This document shows positions 53,124-62,422 of a DNA stretch of 64,000 nucleotides, piece after piece. Position numbers and translations under genes: made by a program. Numbering within the stretch: the stretch's first letter is position 1; every line of letters begins with the position of its first letter. The notes beneath the pieces are model-generated. The model was not told where the DNA came from and ran no database searches. It worked only from the letters and a program-made list of their open reading frames with translations. This DNA is from a virus: positions 186,001 to 250,000 of the IMG/VR virus record IMGVR_UViG_3300046517_002304; one strand, written 5' to 3'.

Positions 53124-54845
53124 TTATATTACTTTGCGGGTATACATCCATTCATATATCCTCTCAAAACACCAAGGCGCTTCTGGGAAGTTAATAGATA
53201 AATCAAGCCATTTTTGATATTGTTCTTTGGTATATTGCCTAATTGTATCTCTTCCTATAGCCATTATGGCCCCAGCCCCAAAGCACAACGTATCTGGTAA
53301 TTTATCGTCTGGAAACATGGTAGAAAGCAGCTCTTGTATTTTCAGACCATCATGGTTCGGCCTACCGTTTAAGTAACAGTCCAAGTTTACGTCGCACAAA
53401 TTAATAAAAGAAATATTGCGAGGTATCTTTATTATATTGCTCATAAATTTACGACAATGGGCCATTGTGTTGCCTTGACAAAAAATCGTAACATCAGACA
53501 AGTTATCGTAGTTTTCTATAATATGATGAAAGTAAGTATGGGCCTCTCTGCCGATATTAGGCAAAGCAATAGCAGGCGTTAGCTTACTTTCTGATTTATC
53601 ATACACTTTTTTCTTGCAGTTTAAATCGTGAAGCCAATCAATATCTTCTTTATATTTTGCCACCACAATTTCAATACCATCTAAGCTTTCATTAACTACA
53701 TAATATTCTTTAAAATCTGTAAATTGCTCATATTTTTTTTCCATGCTAGTTTTATTTTCGCTAGGATAAGTTCCTGTGGTATGGTAGCATATAAGAGAAA
53801 ATTTATCCTTGATAATAGCAGTATTACTAAACGTATTTGGAAGCCTGGCCCATCTTATCGGATATTTTGCTGACACCTTAAATAACTCTGATATATAATA
53901 CTGGTCATCATGTTCGGGATTTTGCTCCACGCGATCCAAAACATCGGCATAAAGCTTCTCTGTAATTTCGGAGCATCTCACCACCGCCAACCCTCCGTTT
54001 ACACAGTAATAATCACAGTGATCCGTTTCTTTCATAAAAAGAACGTCTTTATTTATCATAAGTTTTTGCACAATATCATAAAACGGACGAATCCATAAGA
54101 TATCGGAATCTGAAAATATTACTATTTTACCGTAATTATTTTTGATTAAATTTAAAGCTATCTTGGTTCTTTTGATTATAGTAGACATGTACCCATAACT
54201 ATTCCAATTTGCGTTTCCCGGTACCTCAACTGATATCGCCCCAACTCTAATGTTTGGATCGTTGGTAATCTTTAAAGAATTTAAAAATACAGAATGCTCC
54301 ATATCCTTATAATTTCCTGCGCCCACCGTGTATATGTTAATCGGCTCATTATACGGGATTAGCTTTTGGTGGTTTTTTGCAATATCTACCTTAACTGGAT
54401 TTTTTTCGTTTATCCATTCTGTAAAACATCTAGTATCTGATGTATCTAATAAACTAGATGATACCATAGTGCCGCTGAAGCCTCCGCCAGAACCCAAGCG
54501 AATTATTTCATGCTTAGAACACTCAAAAGACATTTTGGCTAGCATGTCCCGGCTGTTTAATAGGAAATCTTCGTCGATAAAACAGATATATTTTGAATAC
54601 AGCAAGTTACAGCATAGGTTCATAACGGAATTGATGCTGTTTATTTCAGCAAAATGAATCTCTACATCCGGAGATTTAAAATCATAAATGTACTTGATAT
54701 AATCAACATTTGAACCATTGTAAACTATTGCGATATACGGATTGTCGGATTGTAACCTTAACTCATTAACAATGCTGTCAATTTTTTTCTCATTTTGTAT
54801 GATTAAACATACGGTTATCGGATAATCCCAAGGATAAATTTTCAT
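53124..54845 (-). CDS. Multidomain glycosyltransferase (GT2-like + GT77-like + DUF3431)
   Basis: 573 residues, three parts. 1-150: GT2-like Rossmann (VCLIIQNEKKIDS, IVYNGS). 165-390: nucleotide-diphospho-sugar transferase pattern like GT77 (VFSDSDILW with the DxD, then ETDHCDYYCVNGGLAVVR). 395-573: DUF3431-like region (VVAKYKEDIDWL, PNIGREAHTYFHH, FGAGAIMAIGRD). The order suggests a fused enzyme making a branched or modified glycan. Overlaps its downstream-start paralogue by ATGA. Acceptor unknown. Confidence 0.75.
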   Translation of the reverse strand: MKIYPWDYPITVCLIIQNEKKIDSIVNELRLQSDNPYIAIVYNGSNVDYIKYIYDFKSPDVEIHFAEINSINSVMNLCCNLLYSKYICFIDEDFLLNSRDMLAKMSFECSKHEIIRLGSGGGFSGTMVSSSLLDTSDTRCFTEWINEKNPVKVDIAKNHQKLIPYNEPINIYTVGAGNYKDMEHSVFLNSLKITNDPNIRVGAISVEVPGNANWNSYGYMSTIIKRTKIALNLIKNNYGKIVIFSDSDILWIRPFYDIVQKLMINKDVLFMKETDHCDYYCVNGGLAVVRCSEITEKLYADVLDRVEQNPEHDDQYYISELFKVSAKYPIRWARLPNTFSNTAIIKDKFSLICYHTTGTYPSENKTSMEKKYEQFTDFKEYYVVNESLDGIEIVVAKYKEDIDWLHDLNCKKKVYDKSESKLTPAIALPNIGREAHTYFHHIIENYDNLSDVTIFCQGNTMAHCRKFMSNIIKIPRNISFINLCDVNLDCYLNGRPNHDGLKIQELLSTMFPDDKLPDTLCFGAGAIMAIGRDTIRQYTKEQYQKWLDLSINFPEAPWCFERIYEWMYTRKVI

Positions 54846-56221
54846 CTTTTTTTAATTTTTTGAAATTGTTCTAATTTTAACTCAACACTACTTTTATTTT
54901 TTACTGGGAATGTCCCTATTGAATGATAACAGATCAATCTATCGTCATTGATATCATACTCTAGCGAGCTATTGGCGAATACGCTTGGCAACATGCACCA
55001 TTTAAGATTGGACTTTGGCAGCAAAGTATTAACAATGCCCTGGAACCTTAAGTTTTTTTCCTTCAGCGAACAATATACTTTTTCGTAAAAATCATATATG
55101 TCCTTATAAAACTTTTCAGTTTTTTCCGAACACTTAATAACCGATATTCCTATATTGGCCTTATCCTCTGCCTCTTCGTTATTTGATTCTTTGGTGTACA
55201 GACAATCATAATTTTGCATCATTAAAAATTTAATCGTATGCGAAAACGGCTTGAACCAATAGATGTCCGCGTCAGAGAAGACTATGACTTTGCCATAATT
55301 TGATTTGATCAAGTTAATGATAATTTGCGTTTTATACAAATCCATGTCGGCAAATCCTTGGCTGGTAAAGTCACCATTACTATAATGATCTATAAATAAA
55401 GGCTTTAGCTCTATATCTGGATCATTAATTTCGTTCAATGACTTCATGTAAACATTATGATACAATTTCTCATGGGATTGAGAATACATGCAGAACATTT
55501 GTATTTTGCTATTATGATCCCACTGAGGCGATGTTGTATCGGCATAAGATAACATTAAATCAGAATCATGTTGCATCTTATCTTTATCGTCGTAAAACCC
55601 AAATACTTTGTCGCTCTTACTATAGCCTTCTTCTCCCAGTATAAATGGGCTAATTTTATTGTCTTTTAAATTCAAATTAAACATAACTTCCCTACTCAAG
55701 TAATCCTTAGATGCTCCAGTAGGCGCTTGATTCCGCAACCCTAATCTTTTACTTAGTTTTCTAAGATTAAAACTAATATTGTGCTTGGCGAATAAGTCTT
55801 TTTTTACCATAAGGCTTTTAAATCCCACCATTGACTTATGTCCTGGATAAGTTTTGTCAATTAAACTATATCCACATACGTTTTTTTTGCTGCATAATGA
55901 CATCATATATTCAAGAGAGCATGTCGCTTTTGGTAGACAGGTCATGTCTGTTATGTAAACATAATCTGATTTGCTTATACTAATAGCAAATTCTAATGCA
56001 CAAACAAATGCGTCAGATTGATTGATCTGATAGTTTGGCGATATCCATTGGACAATGATATTCTTGCTTTTAATTTCTTTTAAGTAATAAAAGTCCCCTA
56101 GCTTTTCTCCAGTATATAAGATAATAATATCAGGACGAATCGTTTGTAGTTCTAGCAAATTGACCAAATTAGCCACGCTTTGTCTTTGACTGGTGATAAT
56201 GCAGGCACTAATATTTGACAT
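54842..56221 (-). CDS. GT2-like + GT77-like glycosyltransferase
   Basis: 459 residues, paralogous in layout to the gene downstream. N-terminal Rossmann (ACIITSQRQSVANLV, IILYTGEKLGDF), then a GT77-like half with VFSDADIYWF (DxD) and ITKESN-type acceptor loop, lacking the DUF3431 end. Both genes sit between the LpxH-like and the protein of 52379. Product likely modifies phage or host glycans; the gene order suggests a locus. Confidence 0.72.
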   Translation of the reverse strand: MSNISACIITSQRQSVANLVNLLELQTIRPDIIILYTGEKLGDFYYLKEIKSKNIIVQWISPNYQINQSDAFVCALEFAISISKSDYVYITDMTCLPKATCSLEYMMSLCSKKNVCGYSLIDKTYPGHKSMVGFKSLMVKKDLFAKHNISFNLRKLSKRLGLRNQAPTGASKDYLSREVMFNLNLKDNKISPFILGEEGYSKSDKVFGFYDDKDKMQHDSDLMLSYADTTSPQWDHNSKIQMFCMYSQSHEKLYHNVYMKSLNEINDPDIELKPLFIDHYSNGDFTSQGFADMDLYKTQIIINLIKSNYGKVIVFSDADIYWFKPFSHTIKFLMMQNYDCLYTKESNNEEAEDKANIGISVIKCSEKTEKFYKDIYDFYEKVYCSLKEKNLRFQGIVNTLLPKSNLKWCMLPSVFANSSLEYDINDDRLICYHSIGTFPVKNKSSVELKLEQFQKIKKR

Positions 56222-56230
56222 ATATTTAAA

Positions 56231-56983
56231 TTAGTTATTGTTATGATAATATAAGCTAAAATTACCGTCATTATCTTCAATGATAGCAGAACAACTTTCA
56301 ACAAAATCGCCACAATTCATGTATTTAAACCCATTGATGTCTTTGATTTCAGCATGATGAATATGTCCGCATATAACTCCATCACATCCATTTTTAATGC
56401 CGTATGAGACAAGACAATCCTCAAAATCAGACATATAATTAACTGCGCTTTTTACATTATACTTGACCGCCTTGCTTAAAGACCACTTTTTAAATCTAAA
56501 TATCTGCCTTATTTTATTCACCAGGTGATTTAGCCTAAGTAAAAACTCATACCCTATGTCACCTAAAACACACAGCCACTTAGCGTGTTTTGTAACTAAA
56601 TCAAATGCATCGCCATGAATAACCATCATTTTTTTGCCGGCAGCGCTTTCGTGTATGACTTCGTTAGTAATTGTTATATTTCCAAAACTTAAAATATGAT
56701 ATTGATCGATAAATTTTCTAATAAACTCATCGTGGTTTCCAGCGATTAAATAAACCTTAGTGCCTCGTTTTATGAAGCCAAAAATCTTTCTAATAAGAAG
56801 CGTAGCGTTATCGTCCCAATACCAATTTCTTTTTAATTTCCATCCGTCAATAAAATCGCCAACGATATAGATAAATTCTGGCTCGTCCTTTTTGACGGAT
56901 GTTAAAAAATCAATTAGCTCTTTTGTGTGAGCATGCCTAGATCCAAGATGTATATCGCTAATAAATAGGCTACGTATTTTCAT
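56231..56983 (-). CDS. LpxH-like metallophosphoesterase
   Basis: 250 residues. Calcineurin-type motifs: D10-x-H12 in SDIHLG, D43 in VGDFIDG, N/H in AGNHDE, VIHGDAFD and GHIHHA. UDP-2,3-diacylglucosamine diphosphatase (LpxH)-like enzymes have this layout plus the helical cap. In a phage it may trim or modify lipid A precursors or another UDP-sugar; overlaps the upstream GT by 14 bases, arguing for a shared pathway. Confidence 0.78.
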   Translation of the reverse strand: MKIRSLFISDIHLGSRHAHTKELIDFLTSVKKDEPEFIYIVGDFIDGWKLKRNWYWDDNATLLIRKIFGFIKRGTKVYLIAGNHDEFIRKFIDQYHILSFGNITITNEVIHESAAGKKMMVIHGDAFDLVTKHAKWLCVLGDIGYEFLLRLNHLVNKIRQIFRFKKWSLSKAVKYNVKSAVNYMSDFEDCLVSYGIKNGCDGVICGHIHHAEIKDINGFKYMNCGDFVESCSAIIEDNDGNFSLYYHNNN

Positions 56984-58019
56984 TTACTATATTTATGACC
57001 TTTTGAACTCCATTTACCATTTTACTTTCTGATGGCTTAAAATTATTGACGAAATTAATAACCACTTTTTCATTTAACTTACTGGCGCTGCAACTTTGTC
57101 CAATCTTTAATTTGTCAACATAGAATGCATTTATATGCTGTTCATACTGGCCTGGTTCTGGAACAACCAGCATTGGTTTGTTGTAGAATCTAGCCTCTGT
57201 TATCAACTGATTACCTGCTGTAGATATTACACATTGACAATTTGCCAAGTCTTTGATAAAGAACGGAGACAAGCCATGAAAACTAAAGTTTTCTTTATCA
57301 AAGAAGTAGTTTTTGTTTTTGTTATCTATATGCCCATAAACATGGAGCGGTATATTTAGATTTCTAAGAGAATCAAGTATTATATCGCTTACGGTTCCAC
57401 GAAGATACACTAGGACAAAGCCTTTATTACTAGGGGTAATTTGGTCCATTCCCTTCCTTAGTAGACCGTATGTAAGCGAAACATTTGGATTGTTTGGAGT
57501 TAAGTTATCAAAGTTGAAAGTAGAAATAATAGTTTTATATGGATTGGGCACCATATACTCTACGGTAAGTTTCGCCATTCGGCAATATAGCTTTAAAAAG
57601 GCAGGAAGATCTGATAAATCGCAATCAAGAAAGCGATGCTGATTATCAACGGATATAAATTTTTTATTTAACAGATTGGCAACTCTCGGCATAGATGGCT
57701 CAAAATCCGTCATGAATAGGCATGGGTTTAATTCATCTGCTTTGGTCTTTATGTAATCTAAGTTCTTTTTAATCTCATGTTTAAAGAAATTATAAGTAGT
57801 TAATCCAGTCTTTAGATAATTAACGTGATTATGTCTGTAAGAAAACAAAATGCCGGCAATGTTATGTCTATTCTGGTATTTTATAGTTTTTAAAAATTCG
57901 TAAGCTTTGCCAAATGTAAAAATATGAAATTCATATTCTGGCATGTGCTCTACAACAGAGAGAGTTCTTGTGATATGACCTAGACCTTCGCCAGCAACAC
58001 CATAGAAGATTCTTTTCAT
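56970..58019 (-). CDS. MurG/GT28-like glycosyltransferase (MJ1255-type)
   Basis: 349 residues. The start IFYGVAGEGLGHITRT is the GxGxGH signature of MurG-like and MJ1255-type GT-B enzymes; the second domain has VLVYLRGTV and ANCQCVISTAGNQLITEA then MLVVPEPGQYEQHINA, the nucleotide-sugar site. Soluble, no signal. Overlaps the LpxH-like gene and starts the minus-strand glycan set. Acceptor unknown. Confidence 0.78.
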   Translation of the reverse strand: MKRIFYGVAGEGLGHITRTLSVVEHMPEYEFHIFTFGKAYEFLKTIKYQNRHNIAGILFSYRHNHVNYLKTGLTTYNFFKHEIKKNLDYIKTKADELNPCLFMTDFEPSMPRVANLLNKKFISVDNQHRFLDCDLSDLPAFLKLYCRMAKLTVEYMVPNPYKTIISTFNFDNLTPNNPNVSLTYGLLRKGMDQITPSNKGFVLVYLRGTVSDIILDSLRNLNIPLHVYGHIDNKNKNYFFDKENFSFHGLSPFFIKDLANCQCVISTAGNQLITEARFYNKPMLVVPEPGQYEQHINAFYVDKLKIGQSCSASKLNEKVVINFVNNFKPSESKMVNGVQKVINIVNENT

Positions 58020-58078
58020 ATTGTATCTATATGAAGCACGGTCATACTGTTAGTATTTTTTATTAAGTGTTTTAAAAA

Positions 58079-60193
58079 TTAAACAGTTTGCGAAAGCTGA
58101 TAGGCCGTAAAGTTTTTATTTGCCGTTTTGTCTCTCGGTTCTAAAACAATTTTTGCGTGGATTTTCATCATCGGCTCTTGGAACTCTGGATCTTTTGTCC
58201 TTACCGATGTTTGAATTGCCTTTTTTAGAATTGGCATCATTTCAGATTCAAATTTAGAATTATACTCTACGCTTACATTATTATGTTCGTCCGAATGCAA
58301 TATCACCAATCCCTTTTCATCATATGCAACACCAACAGATATCTCGGATGCGGCGGCATATATGTCTTCGTTATCTGGCTCTGCCTCATATTTCCAACTT
58401 TCTTCTTCTTCCTCTTGTTTTAGTTGCTTAATCTTCCACTCAACATACTCATTATAATACTTTGTTTTTATTAGTTGCTCAAGGTCTTCATTTGAAATAT
58501 CATCTGGTACATCAAGCGATTCATCGCTAGCAAAATCATCCATGTCATATCCAATATCATTCATTACTTCTTCTTTATCTTCTCCGTAAGATTCCGATGG
58601 CTTAGATTCAACGTTTCCCTGAGCTTTCTCCATAGCAGCTTCATATGCGTCATCGTGTACTTCGTCAAAATCAACTATTTCATTTGAGATAAAATCTTCT
58701 TCATCTATGCTGTCGCCTCTGTAGGAAACGTATTTATCTGGTACGTCTTCCCATGTTTTCATGCCATCCTTAAGCACTAGGTATTTCCACGCAAGCTCGC
58801 CTATAATAAACTTATTGTTTTCGGTTTTTTGTCGCGCAGCTTCCTTTCTGTCTTCGTCTGCCTTAGTATGTTGGGCATGGGCATCATCTATATGAGCCAT
58901 TATTCTAGGATCAATCTGGAGATACTTAGAAAGCTCTTTTATGTTTGTTACAGCATGCTTTTCCAGTGGCTCGCCAGGATTCTCTAAATATGAATTTAGT
59001 TCTTGCGTATACTCTTGCTTAAATTTGTTAAATTGTGATGGAATAAGAGACTCTAGGGCGGCAGAGTGTTTAAAAATATTTATTGCATCGTAATAACTCT
59101 GTTCACGTATATTTTCTATAACATCATTTACGTTATCGTCTAAAAATTTGGCTATGTAAAAGATTACAGAGCCTCTATTGGTTTTGTCTGCCGCAGCCTT
59201 GTTCATAATATCATACAGATACTTGTTATCTTTACTAACAGCCCGAATAAAGAAATGTAGTATTTCATCATCGGCATAACTGGCTTTTATAAATTTACTT
59301 ACATCATTTAAAGGCACTCTGGTATTGGCTGGCTTAATGTCTAGAGCAGGATGCTTTCTCCCTCCAGAAACCGTTGTGCCGACACCATTGATTCTATGCA
59401 TTACCATTTCGTGTGCATTAGGATATCCTTTTAACATTGTATCTGCTAAAAACTTTAAGTAAGCTACATTATTGTTATATTCATTTTGCCATTTGTCTTT
59501 CGCCTCATGACCAGTTTTGCTATGGACGGTTTCTATAGTACGTCCACTCATCCTATCTCTAATTTCATAAAACTCCATTAAATCATTATCGATCAACGGT
59601 TTAGCAGCCTGCTTCATCATGTCAAGAACGCCATCAATAGCATGTTGCGGGTGTTCGTTTCTAAAAAAGTAAGACCAAGAACCAGATGCTTTTGATACAG
59701 AAATGCCAGTAGTGATTTTTTGTGCATTGGATGCGCCAGCCTTAATGTCTGGGACTGCCGAAACTTTATGCTGAGTGTCCTGCGCATTCTTAAACTTATT
59801 TAATAAATCCTGTTTTTCAGGTTCAAACTCATCGCTTTTAATGTTCTTAACAATATTAGACCAGTCTGATTCGCCTTCTTTATATGGAACCGGCTTACCG
59901 GCCTTAGATTGTAATAACGGCGCTAAAGTTTTGATAAAGCTAATGTCTACGCCTTTTCCTGCCTCAATAGGATTAGTTTTGGTAATGCCAACGTGTGTCG
60001 GCCTCTGACTTATAGAAACATATCCTACTCTTCTTGCTTGATACGGTGCAATAAAATAAGTAGACCATTCGGTATCCGTCTGATAGTTGAACTCTTTAAT
60101 GAAATGTGGCTCAACGACATGAAGAGTGGATTCGCCTATCCCATCTTGGATGACGATGCTTTCTGATAACAGGAGCCACTCTTTGAAATTCAT
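58079..60193 (-). CDS. Large putative capsid-targeted protein, unknown function
   Basis: 704 residues. N-terminus MNFKEWLLLSES with an LxE-type site (LSE). Residues 90-430 are mixed alpha/beta with several conserved-looking His (HKTGHEAKDKW); residues 430-620 are acidic and helical (many EE, DD); the end is beta-rich. No recognised catalytic motif. Late-type box 4 bases before the ATG. An internal virion protein is likely. Confidence 0.7.
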   Translation of the reverse strand: MNFKEWLLLSESIVIQDGIGESTLHVVEPHFIKEFNYQTDTEWSTYFIAPYQARRVGYVSISQRPTHVGITKTNPIEAGKGVDISFIKTLAPLLQSKAGKPVPYKEGESDWSNIVKNIKSDEFEPEKQDLLNKFKNAQDTQHKVSAVPDIKAGASNAQKITTGISVSKASGSWSYFFRNEHPQHAIDGVLDMMKQAAKPLIDNDLMEFYEIRDRMSGRTIETVHSKTGHEAKDKWQNEYNNNVAYLKFLADTMLKGYPNAHEMVMHRINGVGTTVSGGRKHPALDIKPANTRVPLNDVSKFIKASYADDEILHFFIRAVSKDNKYLYDIMNKAAADKTNRGSVIFYIAKFLDDNVNDVIENIREQSYYDAINIFKHSAALESLIPSQFNKFKQEYTQELNSYLENPGEPLEKHAVTNIKELSKYLQIDPRIMAHIDDAHAQHTKADEDRKEAARQKTENNKFIIGELAWKYLVLKDGMKTWEDVPDKYVSYRGDSIDEEDFISNEIVDFDEVHDDAYEAAMEKAQGNVESKPSESYGEDKEEVMNDIGYDMDDFASDESLDVPDDISNEDLEQLIKTKYYNEYVEWKIKQLKQEEEEESWKYEAEPDNEDIYAAASEISVGVAYDEKGLVILHSDEHNNVSVEYNSKFESEMMPILKKAIQTSVRTKDPEFQEPMMKIHAKIVLEPRDKTANKNFTAYQLSQTV

Positions 60194-60197
60194 ACCT

Positions 60198-60203
60198 TAT
60201 TTA
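60198..60203 (-). promoter_or_regulatory. T4-late-type promoter box (GTAAATA)
   Basis: AAGTAAATA on the minus strand, 4 bases before the ATG at 60193. Confidence 0.55.
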
Positions 60204-60231
60204 CTTTGGAAGACAATCTTTCTACAACTGA

Positions 60232-60239
60232 TATAAATA
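60232..60239 (+). promoter_or_regulatory. T4-late promoter, exact TATAAATA
   Basis: Identical to the T4 late consensus, 4 bases before the ATG at 60244, so the transcript would be leaderless. Confidence 0.65.
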
Positions 60240-60243
60240 CTAT

Positions 60244-61593
60244 ATGAACTTCAAGGTGTGGCTAGAAGCAATACTAGACCCAAATGTAAAATACTTAGGT
60301 AAATACCCTAACGATTACGGCGATAAAAAGCCACGCCTTGGTAGGGGAGCTTATCTTAAACTAGATACTAATGGTCGCGTCACATCCTTAACCCAAGACG
60401 ATTGGGAACGGGGCACTCCATATATACAAATACAGCCGAATCACTCAATATCTTTGCACAAGATAAGCCCTCAATCGCCTGATTTTGCTAAAATTATAAA
60501 AGCATTAAAGCCAAAGTTCCATGATATAGGAAATTGGCAAGTTGAGTATTTCTTTATGGCAAGCCATTTAGTAACCGGTAATGAAAAATATTATCGTACA
60601 GTAGATTACTGGCTTAAACATACTGTTAATATTAACGATACCTTGCCCGAATTCTTTTATCACGGAACATCCACCAATCAGTGGTATGAAGGCATTAAGA
60701 AAAATGGCTTACTACCAAGAAATATTACCGGATCTGCCGGAGGGTATGGTTCACAAAACGCAAGTTCTTTAAGCAAAAAAGGTATAGTTTATCTTTCTAC
60801 TCATCCCGACGCGGCCACAAGAACCGCAGCAGAACAGGCGGCAAACAAACATGGTGGAGTGCCGCTGATACTGAAAATCAATAGTTCTGGGATATTCAAG
60901 GATAAATTAGTACCAGATGAAGATTCAAGGCAACCAAATGCCCAAAAGTCAATCGTTAAAATGTCAACTGTAGGATATGAAGGGCGAGTACCTCCATCGG
61001 CCATAGAGCCATTTTTACTTGGTAATGAATATGAAAAAAATAGTCGGCTTTATACTAAATGGGAAAAATTTAAAGACGTTCCAGTTGCCGAACATCCATT
61101 AACCGCACGTTTAAAATCTGGAATGACGCCATACAGCAATGATCCAGAATACTATATTTTGAGGGATGCGGGAATTATTAAAAGAGAAAAAACAAGAAAC
61201 CCTACTAGTGGCTGGCCATCTGAAAACGACGTTCAAACTAGAGAAGTAAGCGACGAAGAGTTACGCAAATTACTTAAAAATGGTGGGTGGGCAAACACTG
61301 CTAGGGCGATTAGTACTGATTTAAACAATGGCTATCAAGGATGCATATACAGCTTAAAAGACATCACCCTGCCGCCTAACATGTCGCCAGAATCGGAAAG
61401 TATAATTAAGATGCTAACTGACAGTAGGCTATGCGGCACTGATACTCGGGGCGAAAAGAGGTATATCTATTTAAACAACTACGATTCAATGGATAGGGTA
61501 ATTGCCTTAGCTAAACTTCTACATGCTAAAAAGATGGACATGGACGATCTATGCCGAGAAATAAAAACTATTACGGCGTTGCCATTAGACTGA
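60244..61593 (+). CDS. ADP-ribosyltransferase-like (KptA/ART fold) capsid-targeted protein
   Basis: 449 residues. N-terminus MNFKVWLEA (targeting-like). Residues 138-215 read FYHGTS, then GIKKNGLLPR, then GIVYLSTHPDAATRTAAEQAA, then PLILKIN: the H-Y pattern of RNA 2'-phosphotransferase and R-H-Y-type ADP-ribosyltransferases (H140 and YLS 183-185). The glutamate of toxin ARTs is not identified, so it may be a KptA-like NAD-using enzyme. T4 packages an ART (Alt) in its head and injects it; this could be an analogue. The C-terminal 220 residues are unassigned. Confidence 0.72.
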   Translation: MNFKVWLEAILDPNVKYLGKYPNDYGDKKPRLGRGAYLKLDTNGRVTSLTQDDWERGTPYIQIQPNHSISLHKISPQSPDFAKIIKALKPKFHDIGNWQVEYFFMASHLVTGNEKYYRTVDYWLKHTVNINDTLPEFFYHGTSTNQWYEGIKKNGLLPRNITGSAGGYGSQNASSLSKKGIVYLSTHPDAATRTAAEQAANKHGGVPLILKINSSGIFKDKLVPDEDSRQPNAQKSIVKMSTVGYEGRVPPSAIEPFLLGNEYEKNSRLYTKWEKFKDVPVAEHPLTARLKSGMTPYSNDPEYYILRDAGIIKREKTRNPTSGWPSENDVQTREVSDEELRKLLKNGGWANTARAISTDLNNGYQGCIYSLKDITLPPNMSPESESIIKMLTDSRLCGTDTRGEKRYIYLNNYDSMDRVIALAKLLHAKKMDMDDLCREIKTITALPLD

Positions 61594-62115
61594 CATTAAG
61601 TGAGTTCTTTGAATCTGCTTGCCTACCCCGCCTGGCGGAGGTAATGGCGAAGGTGGATTCCTATCATCATCGCCGCCATTATCGTTATCATGGCCATTAT
61701 AAAAGCCATAAATAGCATTCTCAATAAAATGCACAACTTGCGCCGGCGATTTCAATGGAGTTTGAGGATGTAAATTGTCTGCTATGGAATGAGATAAATT
61801 ATCTCTCTGCATTCTTAGATTTACGAAAAACTTAAGGAACTTATTACCAGTAGCGTGGTCATATTGTAAATTATCCACATCATCGCCAGCGGCCTTATCA
61901 ACCACAACATCTACAGTGGCAAGAAATACGTCATTCTTATGAATACCTCTTCCAGTAAAAGATAGGCGATTATGAAAGCTATATTTTGGATCAAAGTTTA
62001 CTTCTTTCCAATCCATAGTCCAATTACCGGCTATATGTTTGGAAAAAGCTTGCTTAAAATCATTGGCTAAATTAGATAATGATTGGCTATGCTCAACAAA
62101 TAGTTTAAACTTCAT
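61585..62115 (-). CDS. Putative capsid-targeted protein with Asp/Pro tail
   Basis: 176 residues. N-terminus MKFKLFVEHSQ, a variant of the shared peptide. Unrecognised alpha/beta core (residues 25-140), then an Asn/Asp/Gly/Pro-rich tail. TAAATA box 4 bases before the ATG. Convergent overlap of 9 bases with the ART-like gene. Confidence 0.68.
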   Translation of the reverse strand: MKFKLFVEHSQSLSNLANDFKQAFSKHIAGNWTMDWKEVNFDPKYSFHNRLSFTGRGIHKNDVFLATVDVVVDKAAGDDVDNLQYDHATGNKFLKFFVNLRMQRDNLSHSIADNLHPQTPLKSPAQVVHFIENAIYGFYNGHDNDNGGDDDRNPPSPLPPPGGVGKQIQRTHLMSV

Positions 62116-62119
62116 ATAC

Positions 62120-62125
62120 TATTTA
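62120..62125 (-). promoter_or_regulatory. T4-late-type promoter box (CTAAATA)
   Basis: TTCTAAATA on the minus strand, exactly 4 bases before the ATG at 62115. Confidence 0.6.
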
Positions 62126-62129
62126 GAAG

Positions 62130-62381
62130 TTAATATCCGTAATCTTCGGAATAATCGCCGTCCATAGGATCAATTATAACGTCAGCATCATAGGCCCACT
62201 TAGATAATAGCCTAGATACTTCTTCATAATTCCAGAAGCAGCTTACCATAATTGGACTTTCTTCCCCACAGCTCGGGCCAAATGATCTAATAATGCTTAT
62301 AATTTCACTATCCCATTCACCGGAGGTCCATCTAATATGATAATCGTAAAGTCCAACTCCGCTGAAGTCAAATAGTTTCAT
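62130..62381 (-). CDS. Hypothetical acidic protein, 83 aa
   Basis: No domain recognised. A compact acidic protein with several Trp and Tyr and two Cys. N-terminus MKLFDFSGVG is a distant variant of the targeting-like peptide (L-F-D-F). It starts 42 bases from the divergent gene at 62423 and may be co-expressed with the gene at 62115. Confidence 0.55.
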   Translation of the reverse strand: MKLFDFSGVGLYDYHIRWTSGEWDSEIISIIRSFGPSCGEESPIMVSCFWNYEEVSRLLSKWAYDADVIIDPMDGDYSEDYGY

Positions 62382-62406
62382 CTGGTAAATCTCTTATTAA
62401 AAATCC

Positions 62407-62422
62407 ACTAATATATATTAGT
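62407..62422. promoter_or_regulatory. 16-bp perfect palindrome abutting a start codon
   Basis: ACTAATATATATTAGT equals its own reverse complement and ends one base before the ATG at 62423. It lies in the gap between divergent genes and could be a dimeric operator or a bidirectional promoter; no TAAATA box is present here. Confidence 0.5.
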
